DNA of 64,000 nt, from the NCBI GenBank assembly GCA_035573855.1, contig DATLZU010000055.1, positions 1-64,000 of the forward strand, in the 5' to 3' direction. Positions 25,826 through 34,864 of this stretch are shown here, one piece after another; within the stretch, counting starts at the first letter, position 1; every line of letters begins with the position of its first letter. The DNA is from DATLZU01 sp035573855 (GTDB taxonomy: Bacteria > Nitrospirota > Nitrospiria > Nitrospirales > Nitrospiraceae). Made by a program: the position numbers and the translations under genes. A model generated the notes under the pieces. It was not told the DNA's origin. It did no database searches and was given only the letters and a program-made list of their open reading frames with translations.

Positions 25826-27059
25826 ATGCGCGACTTTCAACTCTATCAAGCGGTGCTGGGCCTGCGGGCCTCGTGGACCGTGGTCAACGTGGAGTTGGAT
25901 GTGAAGGGGGCAGCAGGTAACCGTGACCGTCGAGGCCGGACCGGGGCCTTATCCGTGCCCCTAGTGTCAGGAACCGGTCCCGGGCTATGATCGCAAGCGC
26001 CGCCGGTAGCGGCATGTGGATACCTGTCAGTTCATGACGGAGATCCCGTCGGACTTCCCCCGCGTGAGCTGTCCGACCCATGGAATCAAACAGATCGCTG
26101 TGCCTTGAGCGGAGCCCGGCCGTCAGTTCACCGCCTGGTTCGAGCGTCTGGCCATTGACTGGCTGCGGGAGTGTTCAGTGAATGGGGCTGCAGGGCTGCT
26201 GCGCATCACCTGGGATGAGGCCTGGGGTATCAAGGAGCGGGCCGTCGCCCGCGGGCTCAGCCGCCGCACCCAGGACGTCGTCACGCACCTCTGTGTCGAT
26301 GAGAAGGCCACCGCGAAGCAGCATCGGTACCTCACCGTCGTGGCCGATCTTGAGCGCAGTTGGGTGCTCTATCTGGCCGAAGACCGGAAGCAAGAGAGTC
26401 TAGATGGCTTCTGGGGCACGCTGACGCCGGAGCAACGAGGAGGGATTGAAGCCATCGCGATGGACATGTGGGGGCCCTATATCCAGTCGACCCAGGCCCC
26501 CCTCGATGGGGCAGCGGCTAAGATCATCTTCGACAAGTTCCACGTGGCCAAACACCTGCACGTGGCCGTGGACCGGGTCCGCCGCACGGAGCATCGGGCT
26601 TTGAAGCAGACGGGGGATCACCGGCTGACAGGGACCAAGTGTCTCTGGCTCATGCGCCCCAAGGACATGACGTCCGAGCAGCGGGCCACGTTTCGCACCT
26701 TGCAGCGCAGCGATCTCAAGGTGGCACGGGCTTGGACCCTCAAGGAGCGCTTCCGCCAGTTCTGGGACTGTGCCTACCAGGGGACCGCCCAGCACTTCTT
26801 TGCGCGCTGGTTCTGGCGCACTACGCACAGCCGGCTCCGGCCGATGGCCGAGGTCGCCAAGCTGATCCGACGGCATCTTCCGAACGTGTTGACGTACCTG
26901 ACGCATCGGCTCACGAACGCGGGGCAGGAAGCGGTCAATGCCACGATCCAGTGGGTCAAGAAGACTGCCCACGGCTTCCGCCACGTCGAGCACTTCAAGA
27001 CCGCAATCGACTTCCCTTGTGGAGGACTGGATCTCTATCCAACCCGCACGAAAGCCTGA
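25826..27059 (+). pseudogene. ISL3-family transposase, inactivated
   Basis: The original ATG is probably 25826, after GGAGG. The first 28 codons read MRDFQLYQAVLGLRASWTVV onward. One extra G in the run 25906-25910 then shifts the frame. In the restored frame stop codons occur at 25962 (TAG), 26007 (TAG, where Trp is expected) and 26106 (TGA, Trp expected). The remaining open frame from 26178 encodes 293 residues with the ISL3 core: VDEKATAKQHRYLTVV, AMDMWGPYI, KFHVAKHL, and the C-terminal GFRHVEHFKTAIDF. The zinc-finger region (CP-CQ, then SCPTHG) is on the damaged side. It is very unlikely to be active. Confidence 0.9.
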
Positions 27060-27065
27060 AGAGCC
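27041..27065 (-). repeat. Right terminal inverted repeat of the ISL3 element
   Basis: The reverse complement begins GGCTCTTCAGGCTTTCGTGC and pairs with the left end at 25751-25775. It overlaps the last codons of the transposase pseudogene. Confidence 0.8.
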
Positions 27066-27073
27066 ATTTTTAT
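27066..27073 (+). repeat. Right copy of the probable 8-bp target-site duplication
   Basis: ATTTTTAT, 7 of 8 identical to 25743-25750. It ends 16 bases before the mobA start codon. Confidence 0.6.
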
Positions 27074-27089
27074 AAAGCGGCATTGGTCT

Positions 27090-27743
27090 ATGAAATATGG
27101 TTCGTCTTCTTCAAGTGTGCAGGGCGTATCCGGTATTGTCATAGCCGGAGGGAAAAGCCGACGCATGGGATGCGACAAGCGATTCCTCGAGGTCGGCGGG
27201 AAAACCCTGCTTGACCATGTTTTGGAGACCATGGGAGCGCTCTTTGCCGAGATTATCCTTGTACTTTCGGAGGAAACGCCGGTTTTGAAGCGGTTGCGTT
27301 GGCGCACGGTGACCGACTTGATTCCGCAATCCGGAAGCCTGGGCGGGCTTTACACAGGGCTATATTGTGCGACCTATCCCCGTGTGTTCGCTGCTGCTTG
27401 CGATATGCCGTTTCTTAACGACAAGGTAATTCGTTATATGGCGGCCTTGAATGAGGGTGCGGACGTCGTCATGGCTCGCCTGACGACGGGACTTCAACCC
27501 ATGCATGCGCTGTACTCGAAGCGTTGTCTTGGTCCGCTCGAGGCAATGGCCCGTGCAGGCAATCTGAAAATGCAAAGCCTGGTCTCCTTAACAGAGCTGA
27601 ACGTGCGGCTGGTTCAAGAGGACGAACTCATTGGGCTCGATCCACACTTGTTGTCGTTTCAGAACGTCAACACGCCAGCTGACCTGGAAGCTGCAAGGGC
27701 GCTCTTCACGGAACGTCAACTCAGGCAATCCGGACAAAGCTAA
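27090..27743 (+). CDS. mobA: Molybdenum cofactor guanylyltransferase MobA
   Basis: 217 residues. The nucleotidyltransferase signature IVIAGGKSRRMGCDKRFLEV lies at 17-36, followed by SLGGLYTGL (about 78) and AAACDMPFL (about 98), all typical of MobA, which joins GMP to molybdopterin to form the bis-MGD cofactor. NXR subunit NxrA belongs to the bis-MGD enzymes, so this gene serves it. No clear ribosome-binding site precedes ATG 27090, and the IS ends 24 bases upstream, so the native promoter may have been displaced. The start at GTG 27117 is also possible. The next gene begins 15 bases after the stop. Confidence 0.9.
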   Translation: MKYGSSSSSVQGVSGIVIAGGKSRRMGCDKRFLEVGGKTLLDHVLETMGALFAEIILVLSEETPVLKRLRWRTVTDLIPQSGSLGGLYTGLYCATYPRVFAAACDMPFLNDKVIRYMAALNEGADVVMARLTTGLQPMHALYSKRCLGPLEAMARAGNLKMQSLVSLTELNVRLVQEDELIGLDPHLLSFQNVNTPADLEAARALFTERQLRQSGQS

Positions 27744-27758
27744 ACACAAGGTTCGCCC

Positions 27759-28802
27759 GTGCTTCGGACAATTCTTTTGGTGCATCCTGGGGGGCTCGGA
27801 GATGTGATTCTGGCTTTGCCCGCCATTCGTGCCTTGAGGAGGGCTTACCCGGGGCATGCATGCGGAATGCTGACCTGCCGCGAGGTGGGAAATCTGTACT
27901 GTCGGGCTGGCGAGGTCGACCGGAGTTTCTCGCTTGAATCGAGTTTCTTGGCACAGCTGTTCGCCGGACCGGAATTCGTCACTCCGGATTTTCAAGACTG
28001 GTTGGTCCGATGTGACGAGGCGGTGTGTTGGATGAGCGATACGACCGGCTGTGTCAGGTCTACGCTCCAGGCTTTCGGCGTTCGCCGTGTGATCGTTCAG
28101 TCTCCTCGAGTATCCGATCATCCGCCGATGCACCAGAGTGATCGATTACTCCGCGCCATTCGGTTGGATTTTGTGGAAGGTGTTGCCGGGGAAAGAAATG
28201 ACAGGAAATTGAATCTTCCCCATGATGTCATTGAAGGCGCACGTAAATGGCTCAAAGAGGCGGGCGTTCGCGACGGTCATCCGGTCGTCGCGGTTCATCC
28301 CGGGAGCGGCAGCCGACATAAATGCTGCCAGCCGGCCGTACTTGCAAAGATCGTGGATTTATTAGCAGCGGATGCGAAGGTTCCGATCTTGATCCAGGGA
28401 CCGGCGGATGCGGACATGGTCAGGTTAGTGTGCAATCAAGTTTCAAAACCGCTTGAGGTTATCCGGAACCTTGATCTGCTCACGGTTGCCGGAATTCTTG
28501 CACAGGCCGTTCTTTATATCGGTCATGATTCCGGCATCACCCACTTGGCTGCCGCTCTTGGTGCTCCGACCGTTGCGCTGTTCGGTCCGACGGACAGACA
28601 GCGGTGGGCGCCTCGAGGATCCAATGTAAAAGTCATTACCGGCAATGCCTGTCAGTGTCGAACATGGGAAACCGTTCAACAGTGCACGCGTAAACCCTGT
28701 CTTGAGATTTCTGCGGAGCGGGTTATTGCGACGTGCATGGACCTCTTGAGCGGTCTTCCCTCGACGACTAAGCCTGCGCCGCTGCCTTGTCACGTCTTGT
28801 AA
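27759..28802 (+). CDS. Glycosyltransferase family 9 (heptosyltransferase-like)
   Basis: 347 residues from GTG 27759. The N-terminus LLVHPGGLGDVILALPAIRAL is the GT9 donor-fold signature, with VAVHPGSGSRHKC (about 182) and the C-terminal IGHDSGITHLAAALGAPTV with ALFGPTD (about 248-280). These features fit ADP-heptose:LPS heptosyltransferases acting on the inner face of the membrane. The exact acceptor cannot be told. It lies between mobA and argS on one strand, with short gaps. Confidence 0.85.
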   Translation: MLRTILLVHPGGLGDVILALPAIRALRRAYPGHACGMLTCREVGNLYCRAGEVDRSFSLESSFLAQLFAGPEFVTPDFQDWLVRCDEAVCWMSDTTGCVRSTLQAFGVRRVIVQSPRVSDHPPMHQSDRLLRAIRLDFVEGVAGERNDRKLNLPHDVIEGARKWLKEAGVRDGHPVVAVHPGSGSRHKCCQPAVLAKIVDLLAADAKVPILIQGPADADMVRLVCNQVSKPLEVIRNLDLLTVAGILAQAVLYIGHDSGITHLAAALGAPTVALFGPTDRQRWAPRGSNVKVITGNACQCRTWETVQQCTRKPCLEISAERVIATCMDLLSGLPSTTKPAPLPCHVL

Positions 28803-28862
28803 GGTGTGCTAGATTGCCAGTTTGGTTTTTCCTTGATTCTTGCCGGGTTAGAGGATTCCGAC

Positions 28863-30617
28863 GTGCCCCTTGATATTGTCAGACGGAAGGTACAGAGGGC
28901 GCTTAGCGATGCGCTCTTTGAAGCGAAACGCAAAGGACTGCTGAAAGGAGACTCTTTCCCAGCCATTACGCTTGAGGCGCCAAAGCGACCCGAGTGGGGG
29001 GATTTGGCATCGACTGTCGCCATGACGCTCGCCGCATCCGAGCAGCGCATGCCACAAGATATCGCCCAAATTATCGTCGACAATATCCCGCAACGTGAAG
29101 CTCTCTTTGAACGGATTGACGTTGTCCGTCCGGGGTTTCTCAATCTCACTGTCAAGCGGGACGTGTGGCTGCAAGTGCTGGCGGAGATCGAAGAACAAGG
29201 AGAGGCCTATGGTTCCACCGATCTGGGTCAAGGACGCCAGGTGCTTGTCGAGTATGTCAGTGCCAATCCGACGGGACCGCTGCATGTCGGTCATGGTCGA
29301 GGAGCAGCAATCGGACAGGCGATTGTGAATCTTTTGCGGGCGACAGGTCATCGCGTCGTGAGCGAATACTACATCAATGACGCAGGACGGCAGATGAAAC
29401 TGCTAGGAGCCTCGGTTTATGCCCGCTATGGAGAACTGTGCGGCCGGATCATGAGATTTCCCGAGGACGGCTACCAAGGAGCCTACATCCAAACGGTAGC
29501 AACCCATGTGAAGGAACAAATTGGAACGACCTTGCTCGATCTGCCGGCCGACCTCGCCGAAGAGCGAATCAAGGACTTGGCCTATCGTGAACTCTTAGGC
29601 TGGATTCGAAAAGATCTTGAGGCGTTTGGAATCGCCTTTGAGTCGTGGTTTAGCGAAGCTGCGTTGTTGTCGGCCGGCGCAGTGGAAAAGGTCCTGCAAG
29701 AACTGCGAGAGAGAGATCTGCTCTTCGAGAAGGACGGGGCTTGGTGGTTCCGTTCATCCAAATTTGGCGACGAAAAGGACCGGGTGGTCAGAAAACAGGA
29801 CGGAGAATATACGTACCTAGCCGCAGACATGGCGTATCATCGTGACAAGCTCGCTCGGGGATACGACCTGCTGGTCGACGTATGGGGCGCCGATCATCAC
29901 GGCTATATTCCACGTATGCAGGCCGTCCTCGAAGCCTTTGGCTATCCGAAGGATCGCCTACGGGTTGTCCTCGTGCAGATGGTAAACCTCCTGAGAGGCG
30001 GGCGCAAGGTGGAAATGTCAAAGCGCGCCGGCGAGTTCATCACCCTGCGCGAGGTGATTGACGAGGTTGGGGCGGATGCCGCAAAGTTTTATTTTCTGAT
30101 GCGCCGGCCCGATACGCATCTGGATTTCGATCTGGAACTGGCGAAGCAGCAAACCGCGGATAATCCCGTGTACTATGTGCAGTATGCCCACGCCAGGATC
30201 GCAAGTCTGTTTCGGGTGGCCACTTCGCGGGGCGTTCCAATACCGCATCCGAGCCGGGCGGAATTGGGACTCTTACGCGACTCGGACGAATTGGGTTTGA
30301 TCCGTAAGCTGTCGGCCTATCCGTCCGTTGTTCAGGGCAGCGCGGTGGCCTTGGAGCCTCATCGTCTCACGTTCTATCTGCAAGAACTGGCCGGTCTCCT
30401 ACACAACTTTTACTACAAGCACCGTATCCTCGCTTCCTCGGATGAGGGCGAAGCGCAGGATGATGGAGCGAAATGTGACAGCGATTCAGCGTCGCGACAG
30501 CGTGAGCGGGTGACGCCGGAACTGACGGCTGCCCGATTAGTGCTTATGCAAGCTGTCCAGCAAGTGCTGCGCAACGGACTGCAGCTTTTGGGCATATCGG
30601 CGCCGGACCAGATGTGA
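28863..30617 (+). CDS. argS: Arginyl-tRNA synthetase
   Basis: 584 residues from GTG 28863, chosen because AGAGGA lies seven bases upstream; an upstream in-frame GTG at 28806 adds 19 unrelated residues. The class I HIGH motif is HVGH in ANPTGPLHVGHGRGA (about 140) and the KMSKS-like motif is VEMSKRAGEF (about 385). The C-terminal anticodon-binding helices end with ALRY-type LRNGLQLLGI. The enzyme charges tRNA-Arg with arginine in the cytoplasm. The length is normal. Confidence 0.95.
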   Translation: MPLDIVRRKVQRALSDALFEAKRKGLLKGDSFPAITLEAPKRPEWGDLASTVAMTLAASEQRMPQDIAQIIVDNIPQREALFERIDVVRPGFLNLTVKRDVWLQVLAEIEEQGEAYGSTDLGQGRQVLVEYVSANPTGPLHVGHGRGAAIGQAIVNLLRATGHRVVSEYYINDAGRQMKLLGASVYARYGELCGRIMRFPEDGYQGAYIQTVATHVKEQIGTTLLDLPADLAEERIKDLAYRELLGWIRKDLEAFGIAFESWFSEAALLSAGAVEKVLQELRERDLLFEKDGAWWFRSSKFGDEKDRVVRKQDGEYTYLAADMAYHRDKLARGYDLLVDVWGADHHGYIPRMQAVLEAFGYPKDRLRVVLVQMVNLLRGGRKVEMSKRAGEFITLREVIDEVGADAAKFYFLMRRPDTHLDFDLELAKQQTADNPVYYVQYAHARIASLFRVATSRGVPIPHPSRAELGLLRDSDELGLIRKLSAYPSVVQGSAVALEPHRLTFYLQELAGLLHNFYYKHRILASSDEGEAQDDGAKCDSDSASRQRERVTPELTAARLVLMQAVQQVLRNGLQLLGISAPDQM

Positions 30618-30644
30618 TCCCCTTCTGCTCGAGCACCTGATGGT

Positions 30645-31844
30645 ATGATCGACTTTGCGGTAATCCGCACGGACATGGGCGGCAAGGCCAGACTCGGTAG
30701 GTTGACGACGAGCCGAGGAACTGTGGCGACGCCCGCCTTTATGCCGGTGGGGTCACTGGGCACCGTCAAAGGGGTGGACCCGGATGACCTGCGCCGTCTG
30801 GGTTTTGGGCTCATCCTGAACAACGCATACCACCTTTACCTCCGACCGGGCCACCAGGTTGTCGCGGATATGGGTGGACTGCATGCTTTCACCGGATGGT
30901 CTGGTGCCATTCTGACGGACAGCGGCGGGTTTCAAATTTTTAGCCTGGCGAAACTTCGCAAGGTCACCGATGAAGGCGTCACGTTCCAATCGCACATTGA
31001 CGGCTCGCTGCACCATATCACCCCGGAGACGGCAGTCCGCATCCAGGAGGCTTTAGGAGCCGACATTATCATGGCGCTCGACGAATGCGTCGGACTGCCG
31101 TCCAGCGTTGAGCTGGTTCAGGAAGCCGTCCGTCGCACCAGCTTGTGGGCCCGTCGCTGTCAAGCAGCCAGACGACGCACCGATCAGGCGCTGTTCGGAA
31201 TCATCCAGGGAGGGACAGATTCCGCGCTGCGGGTTCAATCCGCGCGAGATCTTGTAGCTCTAGGGTTCGATGGGTATGCAGTGGGAGGGTTGTCGGTCGG
31301 CGAAGAAAAAGCTGCTATGTACGACGTGCTCAACGTGACGACGCCCGAATTACCTGCCATGAAGCCCCGGTACCTGATGGGAGTTGGCATGCCGGAAGAT
31401 TTGGTCGAGGGCGTCGCGCGTGGCATCGACCTGTTCGATTGTGTGGTGCCGTCCAGACATGGTCGGACCGGCTGGTTGTTCACATCTTTCGGACGCGTGG
31501 TGATCAAACAGGCGCACTATGCGCGCGATGAGCGACCGATCGATCCAATCTGCCGATGCCCGGTCTGCACCAAGTACTCGCGGGCCTATCTGCATCATCT
31601 CTTCAATGTCAAAGAGATGCTGGGCGCTCGACTCAACACCATCCATAACTTGTTCTATTTCGCCGAGCTTATGCGCCAGATCCGTCTCGCCATCGAACAA
31701 GGCCGCTTCGCAGCCTTCCGGACGGAGTTCCTCGCCCGCCGCGACCAGTGGCCGGGCGAGGAACAGGTCGACGAAACGGTCGAGGCCCGCGGCGCCAAGA
31801 CGGCGTGCTCGGTCCAGGTCTATAAGGAGAACCGCAGACGATGA
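30645..31844 (+). CDS. tgt: tRNA-guanine transglycosylase
   Basis: 399 residues. It exchanges guanine 34 for preQ1 in GUN-anticodon tRNAs. The nucleophile region TDSGGFQIFSL is at about 89, the binding pocket includes MALDECVGLPSS (about 140), GGLSVGEEK (about 218) and GVGMPEDL, and the zinc site CRCPVC with a later H lies near 305. The gene overlaps yajC by four bases (ATGA), the common tgt-yajC-secD-secF order. The C-terminus is about 20 residues longer than usual and basic. Confidence 0.95.
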   Translation: MIDFAVIRTDMGGKARLGRLTTSRGTVATPAFMPVGSLGTVKGVDPDDLRRLGFGLILNNAYHLYLRPGHQVVADMGGLHAFTGWSGAILTDSGGFQIFSLAKLRKVTDEGVTFQSHIDGSLHHITPETAVRIQEALGADIIMALDECVGLPSSVELVQEAVRRTSLWARRCQAARRRTDQALFGIIQGGTDSALRVQSARDLVALGFDGYAVGGLSVGEEKAAMYDVLNVTTPELPAMKPRYLMGVGMPEDLVEGVARGIDLFDCVVPSRHGRTGWLFTSFGRVVIKQAHYARDERPIDPICRCPVCTKYSRAYLHHLFNVKEMLGARLNTIHNLFYFAELMRQIRLAIEQGRFAAFRTEFLARRDQWPGEEQVDETVEARGAKTACSVQVYKENRRR

Positions 31845-32158
31845 CACCGATGGCATGGGCGCAGGGGACTTCCGCGGGTAATTCCGCCGTGAGCGGGCTA
31901 TTGTCGCTCGTCCCATTTGTGCTGATCTTCGTGATCTTCTATTTCCTGCTTATCCTTCCGCAACAGCGGAAGCAGAAAAAGCTGAAAGCGATGCTGGATT
32001 CCCTCAAGAAAGGCGACAAAGTCGTCACCGCGTCGGGTATCTGGGGGACGGTGACGAATTTGGGGAAAGACACCGTGACGCTTCAGATTTCCGACAATAC
32101 CAAAATCAAGATTCAGAAGGAATTCATTGCCAGGTTGCGGACCGAAGACGAAGACTGA
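31841..32158 (+). CDS. yajC: Preprotein translocase accessory subunit YajC
   Basis: 105 residues: a short N-terminus, one membrane helix (about 21-41) and the family motif FLLILPQQRKQKKLKAML, then a small cytoplasmic domain with GDKVVTASGIWGTV. It associates with SecDF. The ATG overlaps the tgt stop, so translation is probably coupled. Confidence 0.92.
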   Translation: MTPMAWAQGTSAGNSAVSGLLSLVPFVLIFVIFYFLLILPQQRKQKKLKAMLDSLKKGDKVVTASGIWGTVTNLGKDTVTLQISDNTKIKIQKEFIARLRTEDED

Positions 32159-32194
32159 GGAGCGGCCCATGCCACGTGCGAGGTCAGAACGAGG

Positions 32195-33838
32195 ATGAAA
32201 AAAGTCAGCGGACGGTTGGCGTTGTTGGCGTTTGTGCTGGTGATGTCGTTTATTTTTTTTCTCCCCTCCTATCAACCCTTGTACCGGCAATTACCCGATT
32301 GGTTGAAAACCGTGCTTCCGAACAAGGGGATCACGCTAGGGCTCGATCTGCAGGGAGGTATCCACCTAGTGCTCGAGGTCGAGGAAGACCGGGCGGTGGA
32401 GATCGCCGTTGATCGATCGGTCGTGGCTATCCAGGATCTGCTGGTCGAAAAGAAGATCCCCGTGGAGTCGGTCAAGCGGACCGGCTTTGCTCGTCTCTCG
32501 TTTTCGTTCCAAAATACGGAGTTAAAGGAACAGATTCAGAAACTGCTCGACGATTTTCCGGCATTTTATGAAGTGGAAAGCGTGGGCGACGCCCACACGG
32601 TGGTCTGGGAGCTACGCGAGGGAGAAATCAAGCGTATCAAGGATTCCGCCATCAACCAAGCCTTAGAGACGATCCGTAATCGAATCGACCAGTTCGGTGT
32701 GGCGGAGCCGCTGATTCAACGACAAGGCTTGAACCAGATCGTTGTGCAGTTGCCGGGGATTAAGGAGCCGAAACGAGCGAAAGACTTGATCAAGGAAACC
32801 GCGCTTCTGGAATTCAAACTGCTGGACGAGGACAGCAAATTGGCTCTTGATCTACCGCAGCGCATTCCCAAGGGCAAGGAGGAGGAAGTTTTAAAACAGT
32901 TCGCAGGCAAGATTCCGGAAGGCGATGAGATTCTGTTCGAGCGCGTTGTGGATAAGGACAGTGGGCGAGAATATCGCATTCCGTACCTGGTGAAGAAACG
33001 GGTGATGCTCGCTGGAGACGTGCTGAGCGACGCGCGAGTCTCGATCGGCCAATTCAACGATCCTTACGTGTCCGTGACCTTTGACGCCAAGGGCGCCCGG
33101 GAATTCGAACGGATCACCGCGGAGAACGTCAAGAAACGCATGGCGATCGTGCTGGATAACACCGTCTATTCTGCTCCCGTCATCCAGGAGCGGATCAGCG
33201 GCGGGCGGGCCCAGATCACGGGGGCGTTCACCATGCAGGAGGCAAATGATCTGGCGATCGTGCTCAGAGCCGGGGCATTGCCCGCGCCGCTGAAGATCAT
33301 TCAGGATCTGACGGTGGGGCCCTCATTGGGACAGGATTCCATCGACAAGGGCATTAAGTCTACGCTGTTGGCCGGCACGATGGTGGTGCTGTTTATGATG
33401 GTGTATTACCGGCTTTCGGGCGTCATCGCCGATTTCGCCCTGGCGCTCAATCTCATTTGCTTGATTGGAGCTCTGGCGGCGCTCAATGCGACCTTGACCC
33501 TGCCGGGCATCGCCGGGATTATCCTGACGATCGGCATGGGTGTTGACTCCAACGTGCTCATCTTTGAGCGTATCCGCGAGGAACTGCGGCAGGGTAAACC
33601 GGTGCGGCTGGCTGTTGACGGCGGATACGACAAGGCGTTGCTGACAATCATTGACTCGCACGTAACCACCTTGATCACCGGGTTTGCGCTCTTTTTGTTC
33701 GGCACCGGACCGATCAAGGGCTTTGCCGTCACGTTGTGTTTGGGCATCGCGATCAATCTGTTTACCGCATTGGTCGGAACTAAAGTGATCTTCGATATCA
33801 TCAATCAGCGTCGGAAAGTCGAGCACCTTAGCATTTAG
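32195..33838 (+). CDS. secD: Protein translocase subunit SecD
   Basis: 547 residues. The N-terminal membrane helix (about 8-26) is followed by GITLGLDLQGGIHLVLEV, the D1 motif, and a large periplasmic P1 domain (about 50-360). Six membrane helices in all include the RND-type segment GMGVDSNVLIFERIREELR (about 447) with the proton-relay Asp. SecD uses the proton gradient to pull proteins to the periplasm. It is 17 bases from secF. Confidence 0.95.
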   Translation: MKKVSGRLALLAFVLVMSFIFFLPSYQPLYRQLPDWLKTVLPNKGITLGLDLQGGIHLVLEVEEDRAVEIAVDRSVVAIQDLLVEKKIPVESVKRTGFARLSFSFQNTELKEQIQKLLDDFPAFYEVESVGDAHTVVWELREGEIKRIKDSAINQALETIRNRIDQFGVAEPLIQRQGLNQIVVQLPGIKEPKRAKDLIKETALLEFKLLDEDSKLALDLPQRIPKGKEEEVLKQFAGKIPEGDEILFERVVDKDSGREYRIPYLVKKRVMLAGDVLSDARVSIGQFNDPYVSVTFDAKGAREFERITAENVKKRMAIVLDNTVYSAPVIQERISGGRAQITGAFTMQEANDLAIVLRAGALPAPLKIIQDLTVGPSLGQDSIDKGIKSTLLAGTMVVLFMMVYYRLSGVIADFALALNLICLIGALAALNATLTLPGIAGIILTIGMGVDSNVLIFERIREELRQGKPVRLAVDGGYDKALLTIIDSHVTTLITGFALFLFGTGPIKGFAVTLCLGIAINLFTALVGTKVIFDIINQRRKVEHLSI

Positions 33839-33855
33839 TTTGAGAAGGAGCCGGC

Positions 33856-34773
33856 ATGTTTGAAATTTTGGGCAAGACGAATATCGACTTCATGGGCAAG
33901 CGACGGATCGCCTTCATGTTTTCCGGTATCATGGTGCTCTTGGGGCTGGTGGCGGTCATCCAGATCGGCCGGGGAGCTGCGAATCTGGGGATCGATTTCG
34001 CCGGCGGAACGGCGGTGCAATTGAAATTCGACCAGCCAATCCGGATCGACCAAGCAAGGAAAGCGCTGGAGGCCCATGGGTTGGGCGACGCCGAGTTGCA
34101 GGAGTTCGTCCAGGAAAACAAGCTGTTGATCCGAGTGAAGACTTCCACGACGATTGAGGAGAAAGTCGCTGAACGGGTTATGACGGTGTTCAGCCAGGAA
34201 TTCCCGGCGAACCGCTTCGTTGTGGACTCTAGCACGGAGATCGGGCCAACGGTCGGGAAGAAACTGCAGCAGGACGCGTTGATCGCGATCCTTATCTCCT
34301 TTGCCGGAATCGTTATGTATATCGCGGCACGGTTTGAGTTGCGGTTCGGCGTCGCCGCAGCCTTGGCGACTTTCCACGACGTGCTGGCGGTGCTGGGCGC
34401 ATTTTATGTGCTCGACAAAGAAATCACGTTGCTCGTCGTGACGGCATTGCTCACGCTGGCCGGCTATTCACTTACCGATACCGTCGTCGTATTTGACCGC
34501 ATCAGGGAAAACCTCCGGTTTCGCCGTCGCGACGACATCGCGACGGTCATCAACAACGGGATCAATCAGGTGTTGAGCCGGACCATTGTGACCAGCCTGA
34601 CGGTGGTATTGGTGTTAATTCCTCTGGTTCTGACGGGCGGCGAGGTGCTTCACGACTTTTCTCTCGCATTATTATGGGGCGTGATCTTCGGGACCTACTC
34701 GTCGGTGTTTGTGGCTAGCCCGCTGCTTCTGATTTGGCCCGGAGGCCCAGGTCGGCTGTTGAAGCGGGCTTGA
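33856..34773 (+). CDS. secF: Protein translocase subunit SecF
   Basis: 305 residues, GAGAAGGAG before the ATG. A first helix (about 15-37), then GIDFAGGTAVQLKF, the periplasmic domain, and five helices with TLAGYSLTDTVVVFDRIREN (about 204), which carries the conserved Asp pair of the SecD/SecF RND core. It completes the tgt-yajC-secD-secF unit. A kinase gene follows after 91 bases. Confidence 0.95.
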   Translation: MFEILGKTNIDFMGKRRIAFMFSGIMVLLGLVAVIQIGRGAANLGIDFAGGTAVQLKFDQPIRIDQARKALEAHGLGDAELQEFVQENKLLIRVKTSTTIEEKVAERVMTVFSQEFPANRFVVDSSTEIGPTVGKKLQQDALIAILISFAGIVMYIAARFELRFGVAAALATFHDVLAVLGAFYVLDKEITLLVVTALLTLAGYSLTDTVVVFDRIRENLRFRRRDDIATVINNGINQVLSRTIVTSLTVVLVLIPLVLTGGEVLHDFSLALLWGVIFGTYSSVFVASPLLLIWPGGPGRLLKRA

Positions 34774-34864
34774 GCCGCCGCCCACATGGGGGGACTCGTT
34801 TTGCGCGTTTCCGGAATGGTAGATTGACATGCCTCTGTCGCCTGATTAGCCCCCCTAGGTTCAC

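Larger units (their letters stand above)
25751..27065 (+). mobile_element. Decayed ISL3-family insertion sequence
   Basis: 1315 bases bounded by imperfect terminal inverted repeats. The left end starts GGCTCGTCGGGAAATCGTGC; the right end, read on the minus strand, starts GGCTCTTCAGGCTTTCGTGC. Both continue CGGGT. GGCTCTT is the typical ISL3 tip. Flanking 8-bp repeats differ at one base. The transposase inside is broken by one frameshift and three stop codons. The insertion lies between the bd-like operon terminator and mobA. Confidence 0.88.
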
